From Natronogracilivirga saccharolytica (GTDB lineage: Bacteria; Bacteroidota; Rhodothermia; Balneolales; Natronogracilivirgulaceae), in contig NZ_JAFIDN010000002.1 in NCBI RefSeq assembly GCF_017921895.1, positions 124,001 through 188,000 on the forward strand: a stretch of DNA of 64,000 nucleotides, written 5' to 3'. Both the position numbers and the translations under genes were made by a program. Positions 45,801-53,357 of the stretch are shown here, one piece after another. The notes below the pieces were generated by a model that was given only the letters and a program-made list of their open reading frames with translations, was not told where the DNA came from and searched no databases. The stretch's first letter is position 1; each line of letters begins with the position of its first letter.

Positions 45801-46428
45801 GGTGTCCTGGACCGGCCTGACTCATGCGGAAAATTCGAGAAGATACCACCTCAGGCTTCAGTACCGCATCGGCGATTCCGGGCCGTTTCATGATGTCACT
45901 GACGCGGAGGGCGATCCTGTGACTTACAAACCGCAGGCTGACGGCGAATCCGCAAAGATGGGTCCTCATTATCTTCCCGGACATCTCATCGACAAACCGC
46001 TTGTACAATTATTCTGGCGCTATTATTACTCGGGGAAGCGGACGGATCCGGTTGACGGGTCACGGTCATGGCTGGGTGTGTCAGACATATCGGTACAGCC
46101 CGACAGACTTACGGGGGCGGATCCTGATGGGAAAGATCCCGAAGGACCGGATTCAGAAATTCCGTCCCGGGTAGAGCTTAAGCAAAACTATCCCAACCCA
46201 TTCAATCCGGTAACGGTCATTTCTTACCGTCTGCCCGAGGAAACAAATGTCCGGCTTTCCGTCTACGACTCCATCGGCCGCCGGGTTGTCACGCTGGTTG
46301 ACGGCAAGCAGACCGCAGGGAGTCATGACGTTACTTTTGACGGAACGGGGCTGGCAAGCGGGGTTTATATTTATCACCTCGAGGCCGGGGATGTTGTCAG
46401 GTCCGGAACCATGACACTTCTGAAATAG
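42823..46428 (+). CDS. Exported CotH-kinase-family protein with lamin-tail domain and type IX sorting domain
   Basis: A 1201-aa secreted protein, overlapping the previous stop (ATGA). Signal peptide at residues 9-27. Residues about 68-170 are a lamin-tail domain (VRINEFMSSNNLTASDEDGDFEDWIELVNTG). A chitobiase-like module follows (EVAHNDPEATIYYTLNGDSPDSSS). The CotH region spans about 385-690: GAGIRIHGGFSRQGPQKSLRLYAR, VFINGEYWGIQNFRERYDRH, and WRWMLVDTDRSMALF with the DxD expected for kinase activity. CotH proteins can phosphorylate secreted proteins. The tail is a type IX sorting domain (KQNYPNPFNPVTVISYRLPEE). Coupling suggests coexpression with the metalloproteases. Confidence 0.82.
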   Translation: MIDRGGFPVMMVFILLFSVAMSSLALDHQSAYDGVAGERSDRQSHGEHAHGHHGLDEPAHGQYDGARQNQNVRINEFMSSNNLTASDEDGDFEDWIELVNTGSEPVSTEHLALSDDPEDPWRWMLPDTTIAPGDFLLIWASGKDRTEPGRPLHANFAINRLGEPLLLSHVITGERIDSIPPVHLNSDHSFGRKPDGTGEWYFFREATPGAPNTTEAYRDRLGPPSFSHPQGFHTSAFKLEVAHNDPEATIYYTLNGDSPDSSSKKLEPGQEIPIRDRSDDPNAFSTIRTTEMDGHNLHFTKPDHPVAKGTVLRFLVTRPGYLPEEITKTYFVFDEGAERYSFPVVSVVSDSMNFFGHEEGIYVPGIHYEKDPRPGHGNYRMRGRDWEAPSHVTMFEGDGSVAFDQGAGIRIHGGFSRQGPQKSLRLYARTEYGDDRFHYPVFPDQDYYSYNRLLLRNSGNDWVETMFRDAASQTVVRHMNFKTQAYRPALVFINGEYWGIQNFRERYDRHLIGRVAGVDEENIDLLDDHMRPKEGDSLHYRETRDIFVKEDMSDPEQYQRILKRIDMDNLLDYYTAQVWFGNDDWPHNNIDFWRLRTEYRPDAPAGHDGRWRWMLVDTDRSMALFNYFALPNYDLLDWLLREVNPRTGEAWPNELLRNLLDSPEFHRKFVNRMAGHLNTTFRPERVKEIVSSMADVVRPEIEEHIGRWERPQSKESWQGAVGNMLSFADLRPDHVRNHIKEHLGTGPTVTLTVDVSDAGSGYVQVESIDLLPETPGVVPPSNQSAGAGNEQLYDTKRQRRLPVDDVGSEADVYPWDGVYFEEVPVKLVARAWPGHQFSHWEKKENSGDYTEPQHTDTLMLSLSGDAVTEGEVHVKAVFEPDNDQVIEPKPHVLASGEYRFEEWPADTTAGAHPPSLAFVYMDHKEPRLDAEIEGETSGLFHLQSRTRVTGHGSEGFAFINTSHPDGNEGYPGRRLGGALLNLDTRDVEENTVSVSWTGLTHAENSRRYHLRLQYRIGDSGPFHDVTDAEGDPVTYKPQADGESAKMGPHYLPGHLIDKPLVQLFWRYYYSGKRTDPVDGSRSWLGVSDISVQPDRLTGADPDGKDPEGPDSEIPSRVELKQNYPNPFNPVTVISYRLPEETNVRLSVYDSIGRRVVTLVDGKQTAGSHDVTFDGTGLASGVYIYHLEAGDVVRSGTMTLLK

Positions 46429-46433
46429 TATCA

Positions 46434-47600
46434 TTATGAAAGCAGTCTGAGTGTAATGCTGTCGGCAACAGCAAATCCGCTGTCAGTAAGACGCAGCGTG
46501 TTTCCCGGCTCCATCAGGCCTTTTTCACGAAATTGTCCGATGCATTCCCACTGCGCTTCCGACAGGTCATAGCCGTATCTGTCATACAAAGTCCCGGGCT
46601 CCACACCGTCAGTAGTTCGCAACCCGACCATAATACGCTCCTCTGCAAGTTTTTCGCCGGAGAGCTTTTCACATTCGGCCGGCTGCCTCCAGTTGTGAAT
46701 ATCCGGGGGGTGCTGCCAGCGGAGTGCTTCATCCTGCCAGCCGGGCAGGAAAAACGAGTGAGCGGACGGACCCAGTCCGAGGTAATTTTCGTGACTCCAG
46801 TAGGATGAATTATGGACGGCCCTGTGGCCGGACGCTGCGAAATTACTGATTTCGTACCGGTGTATGTTCCGGTCGGCAAGAGCGGATGTGATAAACCGAT
46901 ACTGTTCATGGACGTCATCGCCTTCGGCAGGCTGCAGCCGGCCCAGTTCGTACTGTTTTCCGAGCCGCGTTTTCGGTTCGATGGTAAGCGAGTATGCCGA
47001 TATGTGAGGCGGCTCGTGACGAAACAGCTGATTCAGGTCTTCTTCAAGCTGCCGTCGTGTTTGTCCCGGACTTCCATATATGAGGTCTGCGCTGAACGAA
47101 TCGAAGTTTGCTTCGGCAATCAATTCCAGCGCACGGTGCGCTTGCTCTGAAGAGTGCGCCCGGTGCATGAACTCCAGCAACTCAGGCCGGAAAGACTGAA
47201 TACCGACACTTAGCCGCGTGACCCCCGCCTGCCTGGCCCCCTCAAGCCAGTCACGGTCAATGTCCTCCGGATTGACCTCAATGGTAAACTCCTGCAGCGC
47301 AGACAGGTCGAAACGGTCCCGGACGGCATCCACTATGCGCTCAAATGAAGCTGTGTCAAGCCGGGAAGGAGTGCCGCCGCCAAAGTAGAGCGTTTTCACC
47401 GGGGTGGAAAACCAGTAATCGCGGATGATATCAGAGAGATTCTTTGAGGAAGCACCGGTTTCCGGGACTGAGGGATGGCGGATTTCATCAACAAGTTCAT
47501 CGACAAAAGCAGGGATCAGCCGGTCCCGCGTCACAAAAAAGAAATCACAATACGAACAGGCCTGCCGGCAAAAAGGTATGTGGATGTAGATTCCGGACAT
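46434..47600 (-). CDS. hemW: Heme chaperone HemW (radical SAM, HemN-like)
   Basis: A 388-aa radical SAM protein. The cluster motif is CxxxCxxC in IHIPFCRQACSYCDFFF, followed by KTLYFGGGTPSRLD, FTIEVNPED and GVTRLSVGIQSFRPELLEFMHRAHS, as in HemW/HemN. The N-terminus begins directly with SGIYIHIPFCRQ, lacking the extra N-terminal residues that oxygen-independent coproporphyrinogen oxidase HemN needs, which favours the heme-chaperone function. ATG at 47600; a TTG at 47606 is also in frame. It follows the flippase-like gene by a few bases on the same strand. Confidence 0.9.
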   Translation of the reverse strand: MSGIYIHIPFCRQACSYCDFFFVTRDRLIPAFVDELVDEIRHPSVPETGASSKNLSDIIRDYWFSTPVKTLYFGGGTPSRLDTASFERIVDAVRDRFDLSALQEFTIEVNPEDIDRDWLEGARQAGVTRLSVGIQSFRPELLEFMHRAHSSEQAHRALELIAEANFDSFSADLIYGSPGQTRRQLEEDLNQLFRHEPPHISAYSLTIEPKTRLGKQYELGRLQPAEGDDVHEQYRFITSALADRNIHRYEISNFAASGHRAVHNSSYWSHENYLGLGPSAHSFFLPGWQDEALRWQHPPDIHNWRQPAECEKLSGEKLAEERIMVGLRTTDGVEPGTLYDRYGYDLSEAQWECIGQFREKGLMEPGNTLRLTDSGFAVADSITLRLLS

Positions 47601-47606
47601 CGGCAA

Positions 47607-48524
47607 TCAGTCGGGGATGGGTCGCCACAGGGATCGTGCGACATGGGCGGCATTTCCAACAACAAAGAGAAACGCCTCTCCGAACAGAAACCAGAGCCGC
47701 GATGCCAGGGCGATGGTGGTGGCTTCGGCAACGCTGATGCCAAGCTGGTTCAGATAGATTACGATCATGGTTTCCCGGATGCCGATACCGCCGGGGGCGA
47801 AAAAAGCCAGCACCCCGATGTTGGCGGCCAGCGGAAAACAGAGTCCCGTAAGCAGCGGAACATCATGCGGAACCAGGGCCTGAACGAGGAAATAAAACCC
47901 GATCCCCCAGATACTCCAGTTGAGCAGGCTGTAGGGAATAACCCGCCGGATCATGTGCCAGTCAAGCGGAGTAATATTCACCTCCCGCTTCATGACTCTG
48001 GTCATGACCTTATTTACGATATCAGGCAGATAGGAGCTGAAAATCAAGGGGGTGATCCCAAGCAGCACGAGCATGCCGGTTATGCCCCCGGCTGAAAAGT
48101 TGCCGGCCAGATTGTATCCGATCAGCCCGAGGAGAAATCCGACCCAAATGCTGATGATTTGCTCTTTGAATGACAGCAGTGACAGCTTGCCCAGTTTGTG
48201 GTCACTGTGCTTTTCTATATAGGCAGAACGGCCCAGCAGCACCCAGAGCCTTCCGGGAATATATTTGCCGAAAATGGTGAGGCCGGCGCTGGCCATAACG
48301 GTGCGGTTGCGGATATCCGTCACTTCTGATCCGAGCACCTTGCCCCAGCAGACGCTGTAAATCAGAAATCCGGCCCAGAGGAAAAGCACCGAGTAGAAAA
48401 GGAACAGGTAATCATGCACCTTCGGCTTGATCAGGTAATCTGCATAATAGAGTCCGACCAACAAAAAGATCAGAGAACCATAGATTATAATCTTGCTCAG
48501 GTGTTTTGAAAAAAAAGAGCGCAC
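47607..48524 (-). CDS. Polytopic membrane protein, LPG-synthase-TM/UPF0104-like
   Basis: A 305-aa integral membrane protein with about eight hydrophobic segments. It resembles the transmembrane domain of lysylphosphatidylglycerol synthases/flippases (UPF0104): SAGLTIFGKYIPGRLWVLLGRSAYIEK near residue 90 and FFAPGGIGIRETMIVIYL near residue 250, with the family GxxGIRE motif. No cytosolic aminoacyl-transferase domain is attached, so a lipid-flipping or undefined transport role is more likely. The start is GTG at 48524, directly before RSFFSKHLSKIIIYGSLIFLLVG. It adjoins hemW without a functional link. Confidence 0.75.
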   Translation of the reverse strand: MRSFFSKHLSKIIIYGSLIFLLVGLYYADYLIKPKVHDYLFLFYSVLFLWAGFLIYSVCWGKVLGSEVTDIRNRTVMASAGLTIFGKYIPGRLWVLLGRSAYIEKHSDHKLGKLSLLSFKEQIISIWVGFLLGLIGYNLAGNFSAGGITGMLVLLGITPLIFSSYLPDIVNKVMTRVMKREVNITPLDWHMIRRVIPYSLLNWSIWGIGFYFLVQALVPHDVPLLTGLCFPLAANIGVLAFFAPGGIGIRETMIVIYLNQLGISVAEATTIALASRLWFLFGEAFLFVVGNAAHVARSLWRPIPD

Positions 48525-48673
48525 AGTGTATTGTGTTGGTGGAAAACGGGAGAGAAATTAATTTTTCGAAAGCCGCAAAATAAAGATTACCCAACGAATG
48601 GTAATATAAGAAAGTTGCACTACCTGTACATCAGAGGACCGTATGCGGCCTGTCAGGAGGTGCAGCCAGAATA

Positions 48674-49216
48674 CTATCTGCTGTAAAACGGATTGGATTC
48701 GTACTGGTCTTTTTGCTGATATGCACGCATATAGGTGACATAGTTGTCGGCGTGCCGGATCAGTGAGCTGCGTTCGCTGTCTGTAAGTTTCCTGACAGGT
48801 TTTGCCGGAGAGCCAAGACACAGATAACCGGAAGGCATGGTTTTTCCAGGTGTGACCAGGCTGCCGGCACCGATCATGCAGTCCGGCTCGATGACAGCAT
48901 CGTCCAGAATTACAGAGCGAATACCCACCAGCACTCGGTCGTGAATGGTGCAGCCGTGAATTACGGCGCTGTGTCCTATCGTAACCTGATTTCCGATGAT
49001 GGTGGGTGCGGTCTGATTGGTAACGTGCACGCAGACATGATCCTGGATATTGGTCCGGCTTCCGATATCAATGTAATTTACGTCGCCGCGCACGGTGGCA
49101 TGGAACCAGATGCCCGACTCGGTGCCCATCCGCACGTCCCCGATTACATCCGCACTGGGTGCAACAAAACAGGTTTCGTCAAATTCCGGCCGCGCATTCA
49201 GAAATTCATATATCAT
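48674..49216 (-). CDS. Gamma-carbonic-anhydrase-like hexapeptide protein
   Basis: A 180-aa left-handed beta-helix protein of the gamma-CA/PaaY/YrdA group. Seen are GIWFHATVRGDVNYIDIGSRTNIQDHVCVHV (Arg/Asp plus first metal His) and VTIGHSAVIHGCTIHDRVLVGIRSVILDD (two further His), giving the usual three-His site between subunits. The C-terminal helix is ALMRAYQ-like (HADNYVTYMRAYQQKD). Carbonic anhydrase activity is possible but uncertain in this group; some members are acyl-CoA thioesterase-associated. ATG at 49216. It is divergent from the symporter gene. Confidence 0.85.
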   Translation of the reverse strand: MIYEFLNARPEFDETCFVAPSADVIGDVRMGTESGIWFHATVRGDVNYIDIGSRTNIQDHVCVHVTNQTAPTIIGNQVTIGHSAVIHGCTIHDRVLVGIRSVILDDAVIEPDCMIGAGSLVTPGKTMPSGYLCLGSPAKPVRKLTDSERSSLIRHADNYVTYMRAYQQKDQYESNPFYSR

Positions 49217-49337
49217 AAAACAATGTGTGTAACTGGTTGATAACGCCTTTTATTAGTCTTTTGGTTGAGTGAAAATAATGCTTTTGCGCAAATGAGAATC
49301 AATAGTTATTATAGTCAAATTCAAAAACAAATGGTTT

Positions 49338-50762
49338 ATGTCAGCTTTTCTTGAATGGTTTGAAAAAATTGCGGTAGCATTTGCCGATGCGGCCTGGGGC
49401 CTTCCCTTGCTGGCCCTGCTCCTCGGAGGGGGTATCTTTTTCCTTATTTTTTCACGGTTTGTACCCTACCGCCACTTTGGGCACGGGCTGGAAATTCTGA
49501 CGGGGAAGTACGAGGATCCAACTGCTCCGGGCGACATCAATCATTTCCAGGCGCTGTCCAGTGCGCTTGCCGCCACGGTAGGGATGGGAAACATTGGCGG
49601 TGTGGCTATCGCGATTGTCATGGGCGGACCCGGTGCCCTGTTCTGGATGTGGATAAGTGCGATCGTGGGGATGGCGACCAAGTTTTTTACGTGTACACTC
49701 GCCGTCATGTACCGGGGCAAGGACACTTCGGGGAAAGTACAGGGCGGACCGATGTACTTCATCACCGAGGGTCTCGGTAAAAAGTGGAAACCGCTTGCCG
49801 TATTTTTTGCCATTGCAGGTCTGATTGGTTGTGCTCCGATGTTTCAGTCCAATCAGCTCACACAAATCGTCCGTGACGAAATCATGATTCCCGCCGGCAT
49901 GGTTGCCGAGCAGGCGACATTCTGGGGCGATTTTACGCTCGGGCTCATTATTGTCGGCGTCGTTTCGCTGGTGATTTTCGGCGGCATTAAGCGGATCGGG
50001 CAGGTCGCTGCCAGCCTTGTACCGCTCATGGTCTTCATTTATGTCGTTTCGGTGCTCTATATTATTCTCAGCAATATCACCGAAGTTCCTTACTATCTGA
50101 CGCTCATCGTAACGGATGCTTTTACCGGTGAGGCTGTTGCCGGAGGAGCCGTCGGTACGGTAATCATCACTGGTATACGCCGCGCTGCGTTTTCAAACGA
50201 AGCGGGAATCGGGCTGGAAGCGATGGCGCACGGAGCGGCAAGGACCCGCGAGCCGGTCAGGGAAGGACTTGTAGCCATGCTTGAACCCCTCATCGATACC
50301 ATCATTGTCTGCAGCATGACCGCTTTGGCCATTCTGATGACAGGTGTCTGGCTGACCACCGACGCCGACGGGGTAACCCTTACTGCCCAGGCATTTTCCG
50401 AGGGAATTCCCTACATCGGCGTCTATGTTCTGATCCTTTGTGTCATCATTTTCAGCATTACCACGATGTTCACCTACTCGTATTACGGCACAAAATGCCT
50501 CGGCTTCCTGCTTGGCGCCGAGCGGCAGCATTACTACAACTACTTCTACATTTTTTCCATACTTCTGGGTTCTGTTGCTTCTATTACGGCAGTCATCAGC
50601 CTGATTGACGGAATGTTTGCAATGATGGCCATCCCGACCATGACGGCCTCCATCCTGCTCTCCCCAAAAGTCTACCGGGCAGCCAAAGACTATTTTCAGC
50701 GCATGCGGGATGAGGAGCTTGCGGGTTATGATGATGACGACGATGATGATGATGATGTGTAG
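49338..50762 (+). CDS. Alanine/glycine:cation symporter (AGCS family)
   Basis: A 474-aa transporter taking up alanine or glycine with Na+. Family signature HFQALSSALAATVGMGNIGGVAIAIVMGGPGALFWMWISAIVGMATKF near residues 55-110; GGPMYFITEGLGKKW and TGIRRAAFSNEAGIGLEAMAHGAART follow. About ten transmembrane helices. The C-terminus is unusual: a run of nine Asp residues before the final Val, encoded by GAT/GAC repeats at 50731..50757. This acidic tail may be a cytosolic charge tag or a result of triplet slippage. The M14 carboxypeptidase gene begins 23 bp later, suggesting peptide or amino acid use together. Confidence 0.9.
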   Translation: MSAFLEWFEKIAVAFADAAWGLPLLALLLGGGIFFLIFSRFVPYRHFGHGLEILTGKYEDPTAPGDINHFQALSSALAATVGMGNIGGVAIAIVMGGPGALFWMWISAIVGMATKFFTCTLAVMYRGKDTSGKVQGGPMYFITEGLGKKWKPLAVFFAIAGLIGCAPMFQSNQLTQIVRDEIMIPAGMVAEQATFWGDFTLGLIIVGVVSLVIFGGIKRIGQVAASLVPLMVFIYVVSVLYIILSNITEVPYYLTLIVTDAFTGEAVAGGAVGTVIITGIRRAAFSNEAGIGLEAMAHGAARTREPVREGLVAMLEPLIDTIIVCSMTALAILMTGVWLTTDADGVTLTAQAFSEGIPYIGVYVLILCVIIFSITTMFTYSYYGTKCLGFLLGAERQHYYNYFYIFSILLGSVASITAVISLIDGMFAMMAIPTMTASILLSPKVYRAAKDYFQRMRDEELAGYDDDDDDDDDV

Positions 50763-50785
50763 TGCTGTTATGTGACTTGTGATAA

Positions 50786-51796
50786 ATGACCCGGACCATC
50801 ACACCCGATCTAATGTGGAACTATGACAGGTTTCTGAAAGAGCTTGACCGGACCCGGCCCAACGTTCATGAAAACGAAATTGGTAGAAGCGAACAGGGGA
50901 AACCGATTTTCGGATTTGTTTTCGGCGAGGGTGACCTGAAGGTGAGTCTTATGGCCGGTGCCCATGCCGATGAGCCGGTTGGTCCGAACACGCTGTACAA
51001 AATGACCCTGGGCATGCTTCAGCATCCCGGAAAGTATCACAGCCTGTTCCGTTCTTTCCGTTTTATCATCATTCCGCATATCAACCCTGATGGCGATCAG
51101 GCCAACAGCGCCTGGATGCACAGATGGCCGGATTTCCCGGCGTACTTTCAGCATGCAAAACGCGAGAAGCCCGGCAGGGACATCGAGTTCGGTTATCCTG
51201 AAATGCGGCCGGAAAACTGTGCAGCGACTGATTTCTGGAACAGTACCGGCGGAGCGGATATCCATTTCAGCCTTCACGGTATGGCATACTCCGAGGGATA
51301 TTTGCTGCTGATTAATGATCAATGGGAGCAGGACACTCGGCCATGGAGGCAAAAGTACGATCGTCAAATGGCCCTGCACGGTTTGCTTCCGCATGATTAT
51401 AACCGCAACGGTGAGAAAGGGTTTAATTATTTCGGCCCGGGATTTTCTTCTACTCCCAAAGGTTCGGCCATGCGGGATTTTTTTCTTCAGAAAGGCGATG
51501 AAGAAACCTCATCCCTGTTCCACGACAGTTCCATGGAGTTCCATCTGAAAATGAATCCGGATGCGCTGTGCATGGTTACGGAGCTGCCGCTTTTCCTTGT
51601 CAACCATTCCGGCAATTCCGAAAAGCCGCTGAACTATCTTGCGCTTAAGGAAGAGCTGGAGGAACTCAGGGGCGCCGGAAAATGGGAGGGTATTGAAAAT
51701 GTGGCAGCCCGGTATGGACTGCGCCCCTTTCCGTTGTCACTTGCCATGATGCTCCAGCGCTATACCATCGGCTCGGCACTGGAGTTGATTCGCTGA
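50786..51796 (+). CDS. M14 family zinc carboxypeptidase-like protein
   Basis: A 336-aa protein with the M14 zinc site: HxxE in MAGAHADEPVGPNTLYK, the conserved Pro-Asp-Gly in IIIPHINPDGDQANS, third ligand His in IHFSLHGMAYSEGYL, and catalytic Glu in CMVTELPLFLVN. No signal peptide, so it is probably cytoplasmic. The N-terminus (TRTITPDLMWNYDRFLKELDRTRPNV) includes the substrate-side helix. It follows the amino acid symporter closely. Its 3' end lies just ahead of the arginine attenuator region. Substrate unknown: peptides, or peptidoglycan or amide-linked compounds. Confidence 0.82.
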   Translation: MTRTITPDLMWNYDRFLKELDRTRPNVHENEIGRSEQGKPIFGFVFGEGDLKVSLMAGAHADEPVGPNTLYKMTLGMLQHPGKYHSLFRSFRFIIIPHINPDGDQANSAWMHRWPDFPAYFQHAKREKPGRDIEFGYPEMRPENCAATDFWNSTGGADIHFSLHGMAYSEGYLLLINDQWEQDTRPWRQKYDRQMALHGLLPHDYNRNGEKGFNYFGPGFSSTPKGSAMRDFFLQKGDEETSSLFHDSSMEFHLKMNPDALCMVTELPLFLVNHSGNSEKPLNYLALKEELEELRGAGKWEGIENVAARYGLRPFPLSLAMMLQRYTIGSALELIR

Positions 51797-51808
51797 AAAA
51801 TCATGCCA

Positions 51809-51839
51809 TTGACATTTTGCCGATTTATTCAGTTCTTTG
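51809..51839 (+). promoter_or_regulatory. Candidate promoter of the arginine leader
   Basis: TTG at 51809..51811 and GTTCTTTG at 51832..51839 are spaced 20 bp apart, fitting a -33 / TAnnTTTG layout with 6 of 8 matches in the -7 element. Transcription would start close to the leader ATG (51845), implying a very short or absent 5' leader before the peptide. Weak on its own. Confidence 0.3.
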
Positions 51840-51844
51840 ATTTC

Positions 51845-51943
51845 ATGTTAATTCAGATCACATATCCGCTAAACGACAGCAATCGCCGTCGTCGCCGTAT
51901 TCGCCGCCGCAGCCCGGACGGTACGTGTGGAGATTGTGTCTGA
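51845..51943 (+). CDS. Arginine-rich leader peptide of the arginine operon (attenuator peptide)
   Basis: A 32-codon ORF from ATG 51845 to TGA 51941..51943, followed by a terminator and then argG. Residues 14-18 and 20-22 are all arginine, interrupted only by Ile19: eight Arg codons (CGC/CGT) within nine codons (51884..51910). The N-terminal part is MLIQITYPLNDSN and the C-terminal part SPDGTCGDCV. No protein family is expected. By analogy with his, trp and leu leader peptides, slow decoding of the Arg run when charged tRNA-Arg is scarce would hold the ribosome just upstream of the RNA segment that forms the antiterminator. The peptide itself probably has no function. No strong Shine-Dalgarno is seen, as is usual for this group. 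Confidence 0.82.
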   Translation: MLIQITYPLNDSNRRRRRIRRRSPDGTCGDCV

Positions 51944-51986
51944 ACAGCAACAGAATGTTTGTAAATCAAAAGGCAGAGTCTTCACG
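51926..51986 (+). promoter_or_regulatory. Antiterminator pairing of the arginine attenuator
   Basis: Segment 51926..51941 (TGTGGAGATTGTGTCT) pairs with 51971..51986 (AGGCAGAGTCTTCACG) at 15 of 16 positions, four of them G-U; the only mismatch is G51936/G51976. The second segment is the 5' arm and loop of the terminator, so the structures exclude each other. The first segment ends at the first base of the leader stop codon. A ribosome at that stop would cover it and let the terminator form; a ribosome held on the Arg run (ending at 51910) leaves it free. Confidence 0.72.
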
Positions 51987-52004
51987 GGTTCTGCCTTTTT
52001 TTTT
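51968..52004 (+). terminator. Attenuator terminator of the arginine operon
   Basis: AAAAGGCAGA at 51968..51977 pairs perfectly with TCTGCCTTTT at 51990..51999, with a 12-nt loop and a T-run to 52004. It lies 25 bp after the Arg-rich leader ORF and about 120 bp before argG. It could also end transcription from the upstream M14 gene. Confidence 0.85.
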
Positions 52005-52123
52005 GGTATTTTCACAGATAACTGATTTGACTTGCCTTGATGCGTGCGGCCTTTGATATCAGCAGTGATGTTGCGACATTACAGGTTCCCTAGTGACGTT
52101 ATAAATCGAATATTTTTAACACA

Positions 52124-53329
52124 ATGAAAAATCAACCCAAAGATCCTATCGTACTGGCTTACAGCGGAGGTTTGGATACCAGTTTCTGCATTCCCTATCT
52201 CAAAGAGAAATTCAAAACGGATATTCATGCCGTGATTGTGGACTGCGTCGGTTTGTCCAGACCGGAAAAAGAAAAGATCCAGAAACGTGCACTCTATCTT
52301 GGTGCGGCCGAATTCGCGTGTGTTGATGGCTTTCCTCCGCTATATGACCGCATTCTCTCTTATCTGATCAAAGGGAATGTGCTGCGTGACCGCACCTATC
52401 CGCTTTGTGTCGGATCCGAACGGTACATTCAGGCGGAAATGATTCTGGAATACGCCAGAGAGCAGGGAACCAGGCGTATTGCCCACGGATCAACCGGAGC
52501 GGGGAACGACCAGGTCCGGTTTGATGTGGCCCTTCAGACGGGCCTTGAAAATGTGGAGATCATCACACCAATACGGGATGAGGGACTCACAAGGGAAGAC
52601 ACCACAGCTTATCTGGCAAAGCGCGGATTTGACATTCCGTCAAAAACGACCTCATACTCCATAAATGAAGGGATCTGGGGAACAAGCATCGGCGGAGCCG
52701 AGACGCTGACCAGCGATCAGGCACTCCCCTTTGAAGCATTTCCCTCACTCAAACCACCGCACGAGCTTGATGATGAACCCGAGGAGTTAACCATTGATTT
52801 TGCCAATGGACTGCCGGTCGCAGTAAACGGTCATCATATGGATGCGTCCGCGCTGCTGGAAGCCTTGCGCGAATTCGGAAGGTATCACGGCATCGGAATG
52901 GGAATGCACCTTGGCGATACCATCCTCGGAATCAAGGGCAGGATAGGATTTGAAGCGCCGGTAGCAGCTATCCTCTATATGGCTCACCGGGAGCTTGAAA
53001 AACTGGTGCTCAGTCAGGACCAGCGCCAGCTCAAGGATAATCTGGCAGACCAGTACGGCGCCATGCTGCACGAAGCAAAGTTTTATGACCCGGTCATGCG
53101 CGATATCGAGAATTTTTTCAACTCAACACAGGCGCGGGTTACCGGTGAGGTAACCCTGTATGCATGCCGAGGCAATCTGTTTCCGCTAAAGGCGGCATCG
53201 TCGCACAGTGTGATGGACAATAAAGTAGCAAGCTATGGAGAAGAAGCCGGCGGTTGGGATGGCAATGAAGCCAGGGCATACTCCAAGCTCTACAGCATTC
53301 GAACACAAATCTATAACAAAACCCGGTAA
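52124..53329 (+). CDS. argG: Argininosuccinate synthase
   Basis: Joins citrulline and aspartate using ATP to give argininosuccinate. The 401-aa protein has the PP-loop IVLAYSGGLDTSFCIPYL at residues 9-26, LCVGSERYIQAEMI, IAHGSTGAGNDQVRFD (substrate loop) and YSINEGIWGTSIGGAE. It is of the form found in Bacteroidota, where argG heads the operon. A 327-bp leader with the attenuator precedes it, and the only strong terminator upstream is the regulated one. The next gene starts 28 bp after the stop. Confidence 0.97.
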   Translation: MKNQPKDPIVLAYSGGLDTSFCIPYLKEKFKTDIHAVIVDCVGLSRPEKEKIQKRALYLGAAEFACVDGFPPLYDRILSYLIKGNVLRDRTYPLCVGSERYIQAEMILEYAREQGTRRIAHGSTGAGNDQVRFDVALQTGLENVEIITPIRDEGLTREDTTAYLAKRGFDIPSKTTSYSINEGIWGTSIGGAETLTSDQALPFEAFPSLKPPHELDDEPEELTIDFANGLPVAVNGHHMDASALLEALREFGRYHGIGMGMHLGDTILGIKGRIGFEAPVAAILYMAHRELEKLVLSQDQRQLKDNLADQYGAMLHEAKFYDPVMRDIENFFNSTQARVTGEVTLYACRGNLFPLKAASSHSVMDNKVASYGEEAGGWDGNEARAYSKLYSIRTQIYNKTR

Positions 53330-53357
53330 CAGTAAGATACTTAGTGATTCAGAACAT

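Noticed and set aside
53235-53357. Upstream in-frame extension of the P-loop gene
   Set aside because: It would overlap argG by 95 bp with a sequence lacking domain character; the ATG at 53358 fits the operon spacing.
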